DNA of 64,000 nucleotides from Synaphobranchus kaupii (GCA_029718625.1 CM056378.1:63697027-63761026); one strand, 5' to 3'; counted from the first letter of the stretch, positions 25,490 to 36,643 are shown. Program-made: numbers and translations. The notes: generated by a model from the letters alone, not told the origin.

Positions 25490-25685
25490 AAGTGTGGTGT
25501 TGCTGATTTGCCCACAGCTTACTGTGAACTACAGTCGACGTTCATTGCTAGGGATAGCTGCTACATTCTGCGAAGGATGTGCTTTGCCTTGTCTGTTCTG
25601 TAGTGATCTTGATGTCTCTGTGCGCACTTACTGTACGTCGCTTTGGATAAAAGCGTCTGCTAAATAAATGTAATGTAATGTAATG
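25490..25685 (+). repeat. L2 LINE 3' UTR/tail fragment
   Basis: The fragment ends in TACGTCGCTTTGGATAAAAG, CGTCTGCTAAATAAATG and ATGTAATGTAATG, the L2 tail also seen at 8760-8820 and, inverted, at 27740-27800. It has no coding part: a severely 5'-truncated insertion. Confidence 0.75.
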
Positions 25686-26344
25686 CAAGCAAAATTACAG
25701 GTAACAAGCAGCTAGCTATCTATTTGTGTCTGAGATGAGCTACTAAAACGATTTTTTTGAGTGTGAAATGGCTTCTGGAAGTGTTTAGTAAAGTCATTGT
25801 TCCACCTGAGTAAATTGTTCTGTATGCAGTACAGAAGGCTGTGCAGGTAAACAAAATGGTAATTTATGCATGGTATGAGGGAGAGAACATGATAACATGA
25901 GGGAGTACTTGTTGATTATTATTATTGTTGATTGTTGTTGTATAAGGGGGACTAATGGGTATATCAACATGGTGGACAATTCCATGGACAGGGTTAGTGG
26001 GATTTGTAATGATGCAGATTGCTCTCCTGAGGGAATGTGTAGTCTAAATGGCTTCTGTATGAATGGTTAAATAATCTCTCCTCAACCTCCACCCCCATGT
26101 TTTGATCCTTTACCTTTTTTTGTTTTTAGTTCATTTTTTTTAGCTTTTTGGACCCTGCCATTTTGTACTTTCTTTGTGTAAATACGGTAACTTCAGCAAT
26201 TAGAGGCAAGGATCTTTTTATTTGTTACAGCAGGGGTGTTTTTATTTTTTATCTAGGAAACTGGTGGACTTTTGATTTTTTATCCACTGCACTTTTAGTA
26301 GTACACCTTAGTGCACTTGTATATAGTTGATATATGTTTGTCAT

Positions 26345-27157
26345 GTATAAAGTTTTGCCTCCTAAAACCCAACCCCAACGTCCCTGTCATAGGAGGTGGC
26401 AACAGAATAAAGGACAGGACTGGCAAGCATTAATGTGTAGGGAAGTTTCATACTATTCCCATTATTCATTTGAAAACCTGTTTGCACATTCCTGGACTCA
26501 TTTCTGGCTAATGGGGCTCTGGTGAAATACACAAGATTCACTGTGCTGCTACATGGGTTTTGACAGCTTTTTGTAACCTTGGGTAGTTAGTTGTGTAATA
26601 TGCAGAACACCAAGAACACGTCTAAAAATGAACTTTTATTGCCAATATTGACAAATTATCTCATTTTATTGTAAAAACCTAAAAAATAAATCATATTGAG
26701 ACCTTTCTGGAACATTGCCATTTTTGGCACATTTGGCACCATTTGGCACCATTTGGATAACGAAAAAGGTTCACCTGAAAAAAACCCTGTAAAATTTGAA
26801 TGGTTTGAGATATTGACACCAGATTGTTACCAGAGGTAGGCAGCATATTGATGAATCAGATAGAGGAGTCATATCCTTGATTGCATTTGTAGCTCCCCAG
26901 GTAAAAATTCTTAAACTTGAATGTAGGTACCCGTTTTTTAGTTTTTTTATATTTTCTGTACATAAATTGTTGTAGTTAAGTATCAAAAACTGGATTTCTA
27001 TGAGTTCTCACTGCTTAGTCGTAATACTGCAGGTGTCTGCTTTAATAAAAGCCATGAACCATATTTGTACCATTTATAGTTTTTGAGATAACCACCTTTG
27101 TTTGTCACTAGTGAAAACAGGCAAAATTTGGCCTATTTTGCCCTCGGTAGGAAGAGG
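26345..27157 (+). pseudogene. piggyBac-like distal segment and 3' end (second relic)
   Basis: This is the counterpart of 20378-21231. It contains CATAGGAGGTGGCAACAGA, CTAATGGGGCTCTGGTGAAA, a GAGATATTGACACC-type stretch, and a terminal region with GGCAAAATTTGGCC just before the GGAAGAGG end and TTAA. Coding capacity is not obvious. It is probably the last exon or 3' UTR of the transposase transcript. Confidence 0.4.
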
Positions 27158-27737
27158 TTAACAGGGACAGTACACACCTGATGTTTATGTTTTAACAGGG
27201 ATAGTACACATCTGAGATTTCAGTTTAACCGGGACAGTACACATCTGAGGTTTATGTTTTAACAGGGATAGTACACACCTGAGATTTAAGTTTAACCAGG
27301 ACAGTACACATCTGAGGTTTATGTTTTAACAGGGATAGTACACAACTGATATTTAACTTTAACAGGGACAGTAGACATCTGAGATTTCAGTTTAACTGGG
27401 ACAATACATACCTGTGATTTATGTTTTAACAGGGACAGTACACACCTGATATTTAACTTTAACAGGGACAGTAGACATCTGAGATTTAAGTTTAACCAGG
27501 ACAGTACACACCTGAGGTTTATGTTTTAACAGGGACAGTACACACCTGTGATTTAAGTTTAACCGGGACAATACACATCTGAGATTTACATTTGACAGGG
27601 ATAGTATACACCTGTGATTTATGTTTTAACAGGGACAGTACATACCTGATATTTAAGTTTAACCGGGACAGTACACACCTAACGTTTATGTTTTAACAGG
27701 GATAGTACACATCTGAGATTTAAGTTTAACAGGGACA
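27158..27737. repeat. Satellite 1 minisatellite array, block D
   Basis: The 34-35 bp units resume at the right TTAA of the piggyBac-like element and run to the L2 insertion. Confidence 0.95.
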
Positions 27738-28809
27738 TTACATTACATTTCCATTACAATCATTTGGCAGACGCTTTTATCCAAAGCGACGTACAATAAG
27801 TGCATATTGAAGGTTATTGACGCGACTACAAAGCAAATCCGACAAAGCGCTGCTTTCTCACAGCGTAGGAGCTATCCCTAGTAATAAACATGAGAAGTAC
27901 ACACAGTCAGCTATACATTCTGAACTATAGAACAACCAAAAACACAAGTTAAATAGAAAACAGGAAGCGAAGACTATAGACTGGCCCTATATAGGTATAG
28001 TTTTAGTCGAGGTGGAGTCTGAAAAAGTGCGTTTTCAGACCACGACGAAAAGCAGACAGTGTTTCAGCTGAGCACAGCAGAGTGGGGAGTTCGTTCCACC
28101 ACTGGGGAGCTAGGGTGGAAAAGCTCCGCAATCGGGATGAGCGGGAGCATTTAACACGGAGGGAGGGAAGCGCAAGTCCCCTGCAGCAGCAGAACGAAGT
28201 GGTCGAGCAGGGGCGTAGTGCTGGATTAAGTCCTGTAGGTAGGAGGGGCCTGACCTTTTGGCTGCAGTGTAGGCCAGGGTCAGAACTTTGAACCTGATCC
28301 TGGCCACGACCGGCAGCCAGTGGAGTGACCTCAGCAGGGGGGTGACGTGCGAAAACTTTGTGAGGTTGAACACAAGCCGAGCAGCCGCATTCTGGACCAG
28401 TTGTAGGGGCAGAATGGCGCAGGCTGGTAGGCTTGCGAGAAGGGAGTTGCAGTAGTCCAGACGTGAGGTGACCATGGTCTGGACAAGAAGCTGGGCGGAG
28501 TAAGTGGTCAGGTACGGCCGAATTCTCCTGATGTTGTACAGGAGGAACCTGCAGGACCGTGCCGTTGCCCTGATGTGTTCTTTGAAGTCCAGCTGATCGT
28601 CCAGGACCAGCCCCAGGTTCCTTGCAGAGCGGGGAGGCAGTCACCATGTTTCCATCGACGGTGATGGACAGGTCTAGGAGCAGGGAGGTCTTGTATGGCA
28701 TGAAGAGCAGCTCAGTCTTGTTGAGGTTGAGCTTCAGGTGATGGTTAGACATCCACTCAGAAATGTCAGCCAGGCAAGCAGATATCCTTTCCTTTACCTG
28801 TGGGGGGTA
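27738..28809 (-). mobile_element. 5'-truncated L2 LINE insertion
   Basis: An antisense L2 lies within satellite 1, with GGGACA on both sides (27732-27737 and 28810-28815) as a possible 6 bp target duplication. On the minus strand the order is RT C-terminal region (28800 to about 28010), 3' UTR, then the tail (ATGTAATGTAA type, at the low-coordinate end). The 5' part, with endonuclease and RT catalytic core, is missing, as is usual for target-primed reverse transcription products. Confidence 0.85.
28003..28809 (-). pseudogene. L2 reverse transcriptase C-terminal region, frameshifted
   Basis: The first part reads ERISACLADISEWMSNHHLK, LNLNKTELLF and SITVDGNMV in one frame. After a frameshift near 28640 the family sequence continues in another frame (28110-28475), with SRLDYCNSLLASLPA, NAAARLVFN, SHVTPLLRSLHWLPV and RIRFKVLTLAYTA. 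A second shift near 28180 returns to the first frame for LAPQWWNELP and LKTHFFRLHLD, the normal C-terminus. These are well-known conserved blocks of L2/CR1-clade RTs. No intact protein can be made. It is better preserved than the palindrome L2 copies and is probably younger. Confidence 0.85.
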
Positions 28810-29706
28810 GGGACAGTACACACCTGTGATTTATGTTTTAACAGGGACAGTACACACCTGATATTTAAGTTTAACAGGGACAGTACACATCTGAGACTTA
28901 AGTTTAACCGGGACAGTACACACCATTGTTTTATGTTTTAACAGGGACAGTACACACCTGAGGTTAAGAGGGACAGTACACATCTGAGATTTAAGTTTAA
29001 CCAGGACAGTACACACCTGAGGTTAACAGGGACAGTACACATCTGAGATTTACATTTAACAGGGACAGTACACACCTGAGGTTTATGTTTTAACAGGGAT
29101 AGTACACATCTGAGATTTAAGTTTAACAGGGACAGGACACACCTGTGATTTATGTTTTAACAGGGACAGTACACACCTGATATTTAACTTTAACTGGGAC
29201 AGTACAAACCTGATATTTAAGTTTAACCAGGACAGTACACACCTGATGTTTATGTTTTAACAGCGATAGTACACATCTGAGATTTAAGTTTAACAAGGAC
29301 AGTACACACCTGTGATTTATGTTTTAACAGGGACAGTACACACCTGATATTTAACTTTAACAGGGACAGTACAAACCTGATATTTAAGTTTAACCAGGAC
29401 AGTACACACCTGATGTTTATGTTTTAACAGGGATAGTACACATCTGAGATTTAAGTTTAACCGGGACAGTACACATCTGAGGTTTATGTTTTAACAGGGA
29501 TAGTACACACCTGAGATTTAAGTTTAACCAGGACAGTACACATCTGAGGTTTATGTTTTAACAGGGATAGTACACACCTGTGATTTACGTTTAACCAGGA
29601 CTGTACACATCTGAGATTAACAGGGATAGTACACATCTGAGATTTAAGTTTAACTGGGACAATACACACCTGTGATTTATGTTTTAACAGGGACAGTACA
29701 CACCTG
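28810..29706. repeat. Satellite 1 minisatellite array, block E
   Basis: 34-35 bp units between the L2 insertion and the second Harbinger-like element. The series before the element (GGACTGTACACATCTGAGAT, then AACAGGGATAG) matches the series before copy 1 near 4660-4700. Confidence 0.95.
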
Positions 29707-31484
29707 GGGCCCTATCTTGGCGATCTTGGTGCTTAGTCTAAGCGCATGGCGCTAAGTCCATTTATGGCGTGTACAAGTCTACTTTTGCTATTTTAACAGC
29801 GTGTTTTTTGGGCGCTAAGCACGGCGCAAGGTGCAACTGGGCTGAACCTAGTCTCTTCATTAATTATAGGTGTGTCTTGGGCGTGACATGCAATAAACCA
29901 ATCAAAATGTCATATCCCATTCCCTTTAAAAGCCTGCTTTTCCACCTTGGCGGATTGCTTATGATGGCGAAACAGACATGCTCGTGCGTGTTTAGTGCGA
30001 TCAAGGAATCGGCTATATGGATCAGTAGCAGTAGTAGTATTGTGAGTTCCCGGTAATTCCTGACAGTGCTGTTTACGAAATATATGCTGTTAAATTTAGT
30101 TAAAAGCACCTGCAACAGCTGAGAATAAGCGACCAATTGCTTCCTTCTCACCTTAGAAAATGCCAAATTAGCCTGCTTGTTTAACGAATTTCGTTTGATT
30201 ATGCAATGAACTCATGTTCAAGCTTCATCCGAAGTTCATTAGCTACCTGCATTCTAATTTTGATTAATAACATAACTAACGTTATTTTGCCTTAATGATG
30301 ACACTAAATACAACAAATCTGTCAGGTTGGCAACCCATAGGTTCAGCATATTTTCCCTTGTTTTATAATGTCCTGCTTATGGAAATGTGACCAACCTGTT
30401 TAACTGGTAGCGTAATACTTTAAAACTATTCACTTTCCCAGGAAGACCGTGAAAAGTGCGATGTACAGCAGGGGAAACAGACCTGCTCATGTAAAGCAAA
30501 CATGCAGATAATGGAATTAAAATTAATTGTAAATTAATTGTGTAATGTGCTGCAAATTTCGTTTCTAATTAGACGCCTAGTTCTCTTTAAAATATTTTGT
30601 TCAAGTTATGGAATTACAGGTGAAATCAGCGGGGTTTTAATAAGCTGAGGGTATGGAAACCTTGTCACTGTAATTTAAAAAAATATGAAGGACGAAGAAA
30701 TATTCACTGGACAAGGTTTTGAACTTTTTTCAGTCACAAACCATTTTATTTACTTACAGGCTGTATTCCTAGATAAACAGAGCTGTATTGTAATGACATC
30801 TGAAGCGCATTTTCAGAACGCAAATGTCCGTCTATTGCAGTACGCGAGTTTACCATTGAATGACAAGGTGCAAATGACAATTCGCGCATTAGGGTTGATA
30901 TAGGTGTTATCAGCTCCTTTTTAATGGATAGCCATTGTCCCGTACCATCGCACATCGCCTGGATGTTGATGGAGTGGGCTGAGAGCAATGTAATGTGGCA
31001 TCGTTTCCCTTCGCTGAGGGAAAGGTATGTGGACCTATGGAACCTTTTATTATTATGCATTTTTGATATAGCCTACACAATAATAATATTTCACATTGTG
31101 ATCTAGATATTTTAGTCATGCTTGTGCACGCCCCTGTGTGTAACAGACAGGAGGGTATGCGCGTTGTGCACACGCCTATGTAGACGCACTTATATGCGCC
31201 GTAAAATAACATGTAAACAACTGCGACATGACTTTAGACCAGGTTTGTGGTGGTTCTAGCGCAAGCGTTTCTGCTGGCTCAAGATAGCAATACGCCAAAA
31301 AGAATCCTGGCCACTCCTCATCTTAAGACCAACACGCCCAGTTCACTTGTGATGGCGCAAGAATACATGCTAGTTAAAGGACGTAAGCGTTAGGCGTTAT
31401 TATGGACCTAGCGCCGGGTGTAAGATAGCAAAGACACTTGCGTTTGGGTTAGCGTCGCTTTGCGCCGGGTGTAAGATAGGGCCC
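29707..31484. mobile_element. PIF/Harbinger-like non-autonomous transposon, copy 2
   Basis: A 1778 bp element with the same ends (GGGCCCTATCTT...AAGATAGGGCCC) and the same CTG duplication (29704-29706 and 31485-31487) as copy 1. It is collinear with 4736-5787 plus 14568-15380. It lacks the palindrome and 123 bases immediately left of the palindrome's insertion point. No transposase is present. The satellite flanks on both sides correspond to those of copy 1, so it most likely arose by satellite duplication, not by a second transposition. Confidence 0.8.
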
Positions 31485-31928
31485 CTGGTGTTTAACTTTA
31501 ACAGGGACAGTACACATCTGAGATTTAAGTTTAACCAGGACAGTACACACCTGTGGTTTATGTTTTAACAGGGACAGTACACACCTGATATTTAAGTTTA
31601 ACCGGGACAGTACACATCGTTGTTTTATGTTTTAACAGGGACAGTACACACCTGAGGTTAACAGGGACAGTACACATCTGAGATTTACATTTAACAGGGA
31701 CAGTACACACCTGAGGTTTATGTTTTAACAGGGACAGTACACACCTGTGATTTATGTTCTAACAGGGACAGTACACACCTGATATTTAACTTTAACAAGG
31801 ACACCACACATCTGAGATTTAAGTTTAACCAGGACAGTACACACCTGAGGTTAACAGGGACAGTACACATCTGAGATTTACGTTTAACAGGGACAGTACA
31901 CATCTGAGGTTTATGTTTTAACAGGGAT
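31485..31928. repeat. Satellite 1 minisatellite array, block F (last)
   Basis: The final 440 bases of the 34-35 bp satellite. They stop abruptly at the LTIR element and do not resume beyond it in this window. Confidence 0.95.
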
Positions 31929-31935
31929 TGTAGCA

Positions 31936-32205
31936 CCCGATAATGTAATAATTTCCTGAAAATGTAATAACACCTGAAAATGTAATAAAATTTGCACTTA
32001 ACTTGATCGAAAATGTAATAAAACCCAATAATTTAATAACTTGACCAATAATGTAATAAAATGTCTTGACTGATATTGTGATAACATTTTTAACGATAAT
32101 GTAATACCTTATTACATTATTGGGAATTTATTACATTTTCAGGTGGGTAATTTTTCAAAACTGATAATGTAATACTTTTGACGGATAATGTAATACTATG
32201 TTAAT
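31936..32205. repeat. Subterminal AATGTAATAA motif cluster, left
   Basis: About ten copies of (A/G)ATAATGTAATA or GAAAATGTAATA, spaced about 18-30 bases apart and in both orientations. Multiple short subterminal repeats are typical transposase-binding regions; that role is inferred. Confidence 0.7.
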
Positions 32206-32350
32206 TTTCAGTCCAGAGTTCGACATTTTGTGTCTTAAGAATTTAAGAATGTTATATACACAGGATTTTAAATGAAAGAATGACTATTAGGTTAAAGTGC
32301 AGACTTTGAGCACCATACAGCCATATGCACATGGGCAGAAACTCAGGGAC

Positions 32351-32462
32351 ATGCAACTACATCCTGATCTTATTGAGTGGGTGATGGACTACCTCCTTGG
32401 GAGACCACCATATGTAAGGATCCAGAATTCCAGGTCAGATAAGCTTCTGAGCTATGGGGGGC
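32351..32462 (+). pseudogene. Non-LTR reverse transcriptase fragment in LTIR left arm
   Basis: The peptide HPDLIEWVMDYLLGRPPYVR followed by IQNSRSDKLLSYGG resembles the fish LINE RT block with a WV-DYL-GRP-YVR pattern, which normally precedes the APQG...LSPFLF motif. That following motif is lost. It is a tiny captured fragment, mirrored at 44916-45027. Confidence 0.5.
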
Positions 32463-32589
32463 CAACAGTGCCAAAATTCTGTTGTCTGCGAGTGCGAGTG
32501 CAACTGCGAATGCAATTGCTTTATACTGTGCACTTTAATTGGTCACAACATCTCACTCGCAGGTTTACTCGTGTCACTCATCCGCCCTA

Positions 32590-32758
32590 GCACTGGCACT
32601 CGCAGTTGCATTCGCGTTGGCACTCAGTCGCATTGGCATTCGCAGTCGCACTGGCACTCGCATTCGCATTCGCACTGGCACTGTCACTCGCAGTCGCATT
32701 CGTATTCGCATTGGCACTCGCACTCGCACTGGCACTCGTACTCGCACTCGCACTCGCA
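32590..32758. repeat. Hexanucleotide array (CACTCG/CATTCG), left arm
   Basis: A degenerate 6 bp tandem repeat mixing CACTCG, CATTCG, CACTGG and CAGTCG. Because 6 is a multiple of 3, several frames stay open and read TR/RI or AL/AV dipeptides. These are not genes. Confidence 0.85.
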
Positions 32759-33369
32759 TGATCATGTCAATACCAGTTAGCATTGAAAACCACAGGGTGG
32801 CGATACAATCCCAAGAACAACAGAGAAATGTCAAACGCGGCCACAGAGTAGGCTAGAAGTAGAGTAGGAGAGCCTATTTAATGAAGGAAGATACAGAGAA
32901 ATATCGCAATTGGCAGAAATGGAAGATTTAAAATGTAACGTCCTGAAAACATGAACCTAGGCTACATGTTTCAGAGTAATAGCCGGCCTTTGGCCTTTAC
33001 ATTTCCTGAGTGTAGTTAGTAGCCTACTAATTGTTAGCTTGCTGATAGCTAGCATGCCAGACGGCTAGGTAACGTTACAAAGATCAATATAGGCTAGCCT
33101 ACTTTGCTGAATAAAATACAGTATATGTTGGCTGGGCTACTGAATAATTTCACTAACCTTGGCTAAACAGTTTGCAAGTTCATGTGATCTTTGATCAGCT
33201 CGGGTACTAGCCTATCTAGTGATCAGCCCAAAATGATTAGCCTATTTCTGTTGCTTAGATAAATATATTAAGTTTAATTAATATGCAATTTGAGTTTGAG
33301 TTGGCTAATATCTTCCTTCTTTCGGTGGATGATTGGACCATTTTGTGTCACTGTCCATACAGATAGCCT

Positions 33370-34685
33370 TGTTATGACCCCGGAATAGGACAGAACCCAA
33401 ATGCAATGACAAGGAGGCAGGAATGCAAAAATTAGTATTTATTTAAGCTCAGGGCAGTCCTGAGCATAAGGGGGAAAAGGCAATGACAGTTAAAGTTCCC
33501 AGCCGGGAACTGGACTTCACCGGGACCTCAGAATTGCTCCAAGCCGGAGCTGGACTTGACAGGTTACACCGGTAATGTTCCAAGCCGGAACTGGGCTTGA
33601 CGGGTCACACTGGAATCGTTCCAAGCCGGAACTGGACTTGACGGGTCACACTGGAATCGTTCCAAGCCGGAACTGGACTGGACAGACAGGACGGACTAGA
33701 CGGACAGGACAGAGAGTGGGAGCGCTAGGCATCCAATAAATTAAGCTTCAAACTTGTCTCCTGAAGCGAGGGAGAAAACGATTTAGACAGACAGTCCAGT
33801 AATGAATGTGCGGGAGCAGAGGGGGTAGGGAAAGTCAGGGGTGATAATGGCAACAGGTAACCGGGTGGTTTGGAGCAGGGGATGAGCGGGAGCGGTAGAG
33901 CAGGACAGTGCAGCGGAGTCCTGGGCAGGACGCCAGCGTGGCAACAGGGCAGCGGCAGTGGCAGCATGGCAACGGCAGGGCGACAGCAGAGGCAGGAGCG
34001 TCAGCACATAAGCAAAGCCGTAGCACAGGGCGTGAGCGGGGGACCGCCGCAGGGTGTGATAGCAGAAGCCCAAGCTGCTTGCACGAACATCAGGTGGCAG
34101 GCTGGAGACCGCAACACAGGCAGGGATATGCAGACAACTGCAGACTGGCAGACTTTAAGCAGACAAGGTGGTTAGCGAGACAGAATAGTGAAGAGCAGGT
34201 ACTGCCACTCAGACTGGACAGACTGAGGATTTAAACAGTTCAGCAGAGTGAATAAACACCGAACAGAACTAAACTGTTGGACTAAGTTTTCAACAGTTCA
34301 GCAGAGTGAATTAACACCAAGACAGAACTAAACTGTAAGACTAGACAGAGAACCAGACAGGACCAGAAGTTTCAGACTACAAACGTTAACGAACTGGCCA
34401 AGGACACAGAACACCGGGTGACTAAATATAACATTTAATTGGTATCAATTATGTGTCGCGCGCGAATGTATGCAAGAGTGATTAGCAGATTGAAGAGTGT
34501 GGAATGCATGCGACAATGGGGAAAAGGGATAGGCGGAGACAGGAGTGGAGGAACAGAGTAATACAAAAGGGAGAAACACGCCCAGCCTGCAGCACGGGGG
34601 AAAACACGGACAATGGAGAGACAAACACGAAACAGAGGGAGAGGGAAAACACGGAGAAACAACAGGATGGGAGTGGAATGTAACA
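33370..34685 (-). repeat. Gypsy 3' LTR
   Basis: 1316 bp, beginning TGTTACATTCC and ending GGGGTCATAACA on the minus strand (TG...CA ends). It contains a 41 bp tandem repeat (33535-33680) and a 57 bp tandem duplication (34236-34345, with CAGTTCAGCAGAGTGAAT). A minus-strand AATAAA lies near 33437-33445, a plausible polyadenylation signal. Confidence 0.9.
33535..33680 (-). repeat. 41 bp tandem repeat in Gypsy LTR
   Basis: Units with TTCCAAGCCGGAACTGGACT and GACGGGTCACACTGGAATCG repeat about 3.5 times. The equivalent in the 5' LTR is at about 39140-39290. Possible U3/R regulatory repeats; function unknown. Confidence 0.8.
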
Positions 34686-34700
34686 GTACCCCCCCCTTAA
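34686..34700 (-). promoter_or_regulatory. Polypurine tract of the Gypsy element
   Basis: On the minus strand, TTAAGGGGGGGGTAC lies immediately before the 3' LTR. This is the expected primer site for plus-strand DNA synthesis. Confidence 0.75.
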
Positions 34701-34907
34701 CGAACGCCTCCTGGAGTTCACTGAGACTTAAGTTTGAGGGGATGCTGTCTATGGAAATCGTGGATAAGGGAGTGGTCCAAAATAAGGCTCTTATGAAGCC
34801 AGGACCGCTCTTCGGGACCGTACCCCTCCCAGTCGACGAGATATTGAAAACCCCGGCCTCTACGGCGGATGTCGAGGATGCATCTTACCGTATAGGCCGG
34901 GGCGTTG

Positions 34908-35500
34908 TCAATGATCCGGGGCGGTGGTGGAATGTCCGCGGGAGCACTGAGGGGGCTGGAGGCGACAGGCTTGACCTGACTGACATGAAAGGTGGGGTGA
35001 ATTTTGAGTTTTGAGTGAGGCGGGGAGTGAAAGTTTGAGGGTTACCGGATTGAGGATGCTGAAAGGATCGATGAAGCGGGGCTGCAGTTTTTTGGAGGTG
35101 GATTGCAGTGGGATGGTGGAGGTGGATAACCAGACCTGCTGACCGGGCTTGTACTGCGGGGCTGCGGTCCTGTGAAGGTCCGCCAGGCGCTGGGTAAGGG
35201 AATTGGTGCGTAGGAGAGCAGTGTGTGTCAGCTTCCAAACGCGTTTGCATCTGAGGAGGTGGGACTTGACGGACGGAACCGCCACCTCCTCCTCCTGGAC
35301 CGGCAGCAGGGGGGGTTGGTACCCCAAGGAGCACTCGAAGGGGGACATCCCAGTGGCAGTGCTCCTTAGGGAGTTGTGGGCGTATTCCACCCAGGGGAGG
35401 AATCGGCTCCAGGAGGAGGGGTTATGTGCTGACACGCACCGCAAGGTGGCGCCCAGGTCCTGGTTGGCCCTCTCCGTCTAACCATTGGACTGGGGGTGAA
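34908..35500 (-). pseudogene. pol: Gypsy integrase C-terminal region
   Basis: It continues integrase after the frameshift: [60 protein letters not shown] and a [13 protein letters not shown] block, as in Ty3/Gypsy integrases ahead of a chromodomain. The family frame appears to shift again near the C-terminus, where [10 protein letters not shown] is followed by out-of-register sequence. A complete chromodomain is not seen. The segment 35229-35324 is duplicated into the 5' LTR. Confidence 0.8.
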
Positions 35501-36376
35501 ACCCCGATGACAGGCTCGCAGAGGCGCCCAAGGCCGCGCAGAACGCCTTCCAAACCTGGGAGGAGAATTGGGGCCCACGTCAGAAACAATATCACAGGGG
35601 ATCCTGTGCAGCTTGACCACATGCAGCACCAGGAGCTCCGCCGTTTCAAAGGCGGAAGGGAGTTTGGATAAGGGAATGAAATGGACCGCCTTGGAGAACC
35701 GGTCTACGATGGTAAGGATGGTGGTGTTACTATCAGACAGAGGTAGACCGGTTACAAAATCGATACCGATATGGCTCCAAGGACGGCCCAGGACGGGGAG
35801 GGGGTGGAGGAGACCGGAGGGAGGCTGGTGGGATGCCTTACTCCTGGCGCATACTGGGCAGGCGAGGACATAGGTATCCCCCTTAAGGGTGGTCCACCAA
35901 AAACTCCTCCTGACCAGGGCAGTCGTCCTGGCGATCCCTAGGTGACAAGCCAGACGGGAGGCGTGGACCCATTCGAGGACCTGGGAGCGGACGGAGTCGG
36001 GGACAAAAAGAGTGGAGTTACGGTTATTGCGGGGGTCCGGGTGGGAGGCCTGGGTGGCCTTCACGATCTTCTTGATGTCCCAAGAGACCGCAGCCACGAC
36101 GCAGGAAGCCGGTAGGATGGGCTCAGGGTCAGCAGGTCTGGCAAGGGAGGAGAAGACACGTGATAGTGCATCCCCCTTGGTATTGTGGGAACCAGGGCGG
36201 AACGTGACAGAAAAGTTAAATCTATTGAAAAATAAAGACCACCGGGCCTGACGGGCGTTAAGTCTTTCGGCAGACTTGAGATAAAGCAGGTTATGGTGGT
36301 CAGTCAGGACAACAAAAGGGTTACCTGCCCCCTCCAGCCAATGACGCCACTCCTCCAAGGCGAGTTTTATTGCCAA
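35366..36376 (-). pseudogene. pol: Gypsy RNase H C-terminus and integrase
   Basis: Residues 1-75 are the end of RNase H ([34 protein letters not shown]). Residues 138-176 form an HHCC zinc-binding domain (H138, H145, C173, C176). The DDE core begins near residue 200: first Asp at 206 in [10 protein letters not shown] and second Asp at 266 in [10 protein letters not shown]. The family frame is then lost by a frameshift near 35570, so the rest of this open frame is out of register. The SNG-TERANQ block that carries the catalytic Glu is found in another frame near 35450-35500 and contains a TAG stop (35478-35480). Confidence 0.88.
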
Positions 36377-36643
36377 GAGCTCCCAATCCCCGACATCGTA
36401 GTTGTGTTCCGCGGGGGTCAGTCTTCACGAGAAGAAGGCGCAGGGGTGGAGTTTGTTGTCCTGAGTGGATCGTTGGGAAAGAATGGCCCCTACGCCAGTG
36501 TCGGAGGCATCCACCTCCACGACAAACTGGCCGGCCGGGTCAGGATGACAAAGGATGGGTGCCGTGGAAAACAGGGCTTTGAGGAGATTGAAGGCTCATT
36601 GAGCCTCGGAGTTCCAACGGTAGGGAATGGAAGTAGATGTTAG

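Larger units (their letters stand above)
23912..27157 (+). mobile_element. piggyBac-like non-autonomous transposon (3.2 kb)
   Basis: TTAA flanks both ends (23908-23911 and 27158-27161). The termini are CCTCTTAATGCC and the inverse GGTAGGAAGAGG, giving short CCTCTT inverted ends. TTAA duplication with a CCY-type end is the hallmark of piggyBac elements. A first exon with splice donor is present at 24842-24981, but no catalytic core follows, so the element is an internal deletion derivative. An L2 tail is inserted at 25490-25685. The remaining stretches (23912-24841, 25000-25480, 25700-26340) have no recognised content. Confidence 0.75.
31929..33369 (+). repeat. LTIR left arm (outer part)
   Basis: The outer arm carries subterminal AATGTAATAA motifs, an RT fragment (32351-32462), a hexanucleotide array (32590-32758), about 240 bp absent from the other arm (32760-33000), and TAGGCTA-rich sequence. 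It is interrupted by the Gypsy at 33370 and continues at 41742-42010, where CTGGGAACACGATTCTTCGT matches the right arm inverted (near 43840-43860). Confidence 0.8.

Noticed and set aside
32454..32856. Arginine/threonine-rich and alanine/leucine-rich frames
   Set aside because: They come from the hexanucleotide array in the LTIR arm; the mirrored array gives the same kind of frames.
33725..34234. Overlapping 60-108 codon frames on both strands in the Gypsy LTR
   Set aside because: GC-rich LTR sequence with no protein similarity; the gag-pol genes lie outside the LTR.
34613..35481. Plus-strand frames of 92-133 codons across the Gypsy integrase region
   Set aside because: Antisense shadows of the minus-strand integrase sequence.
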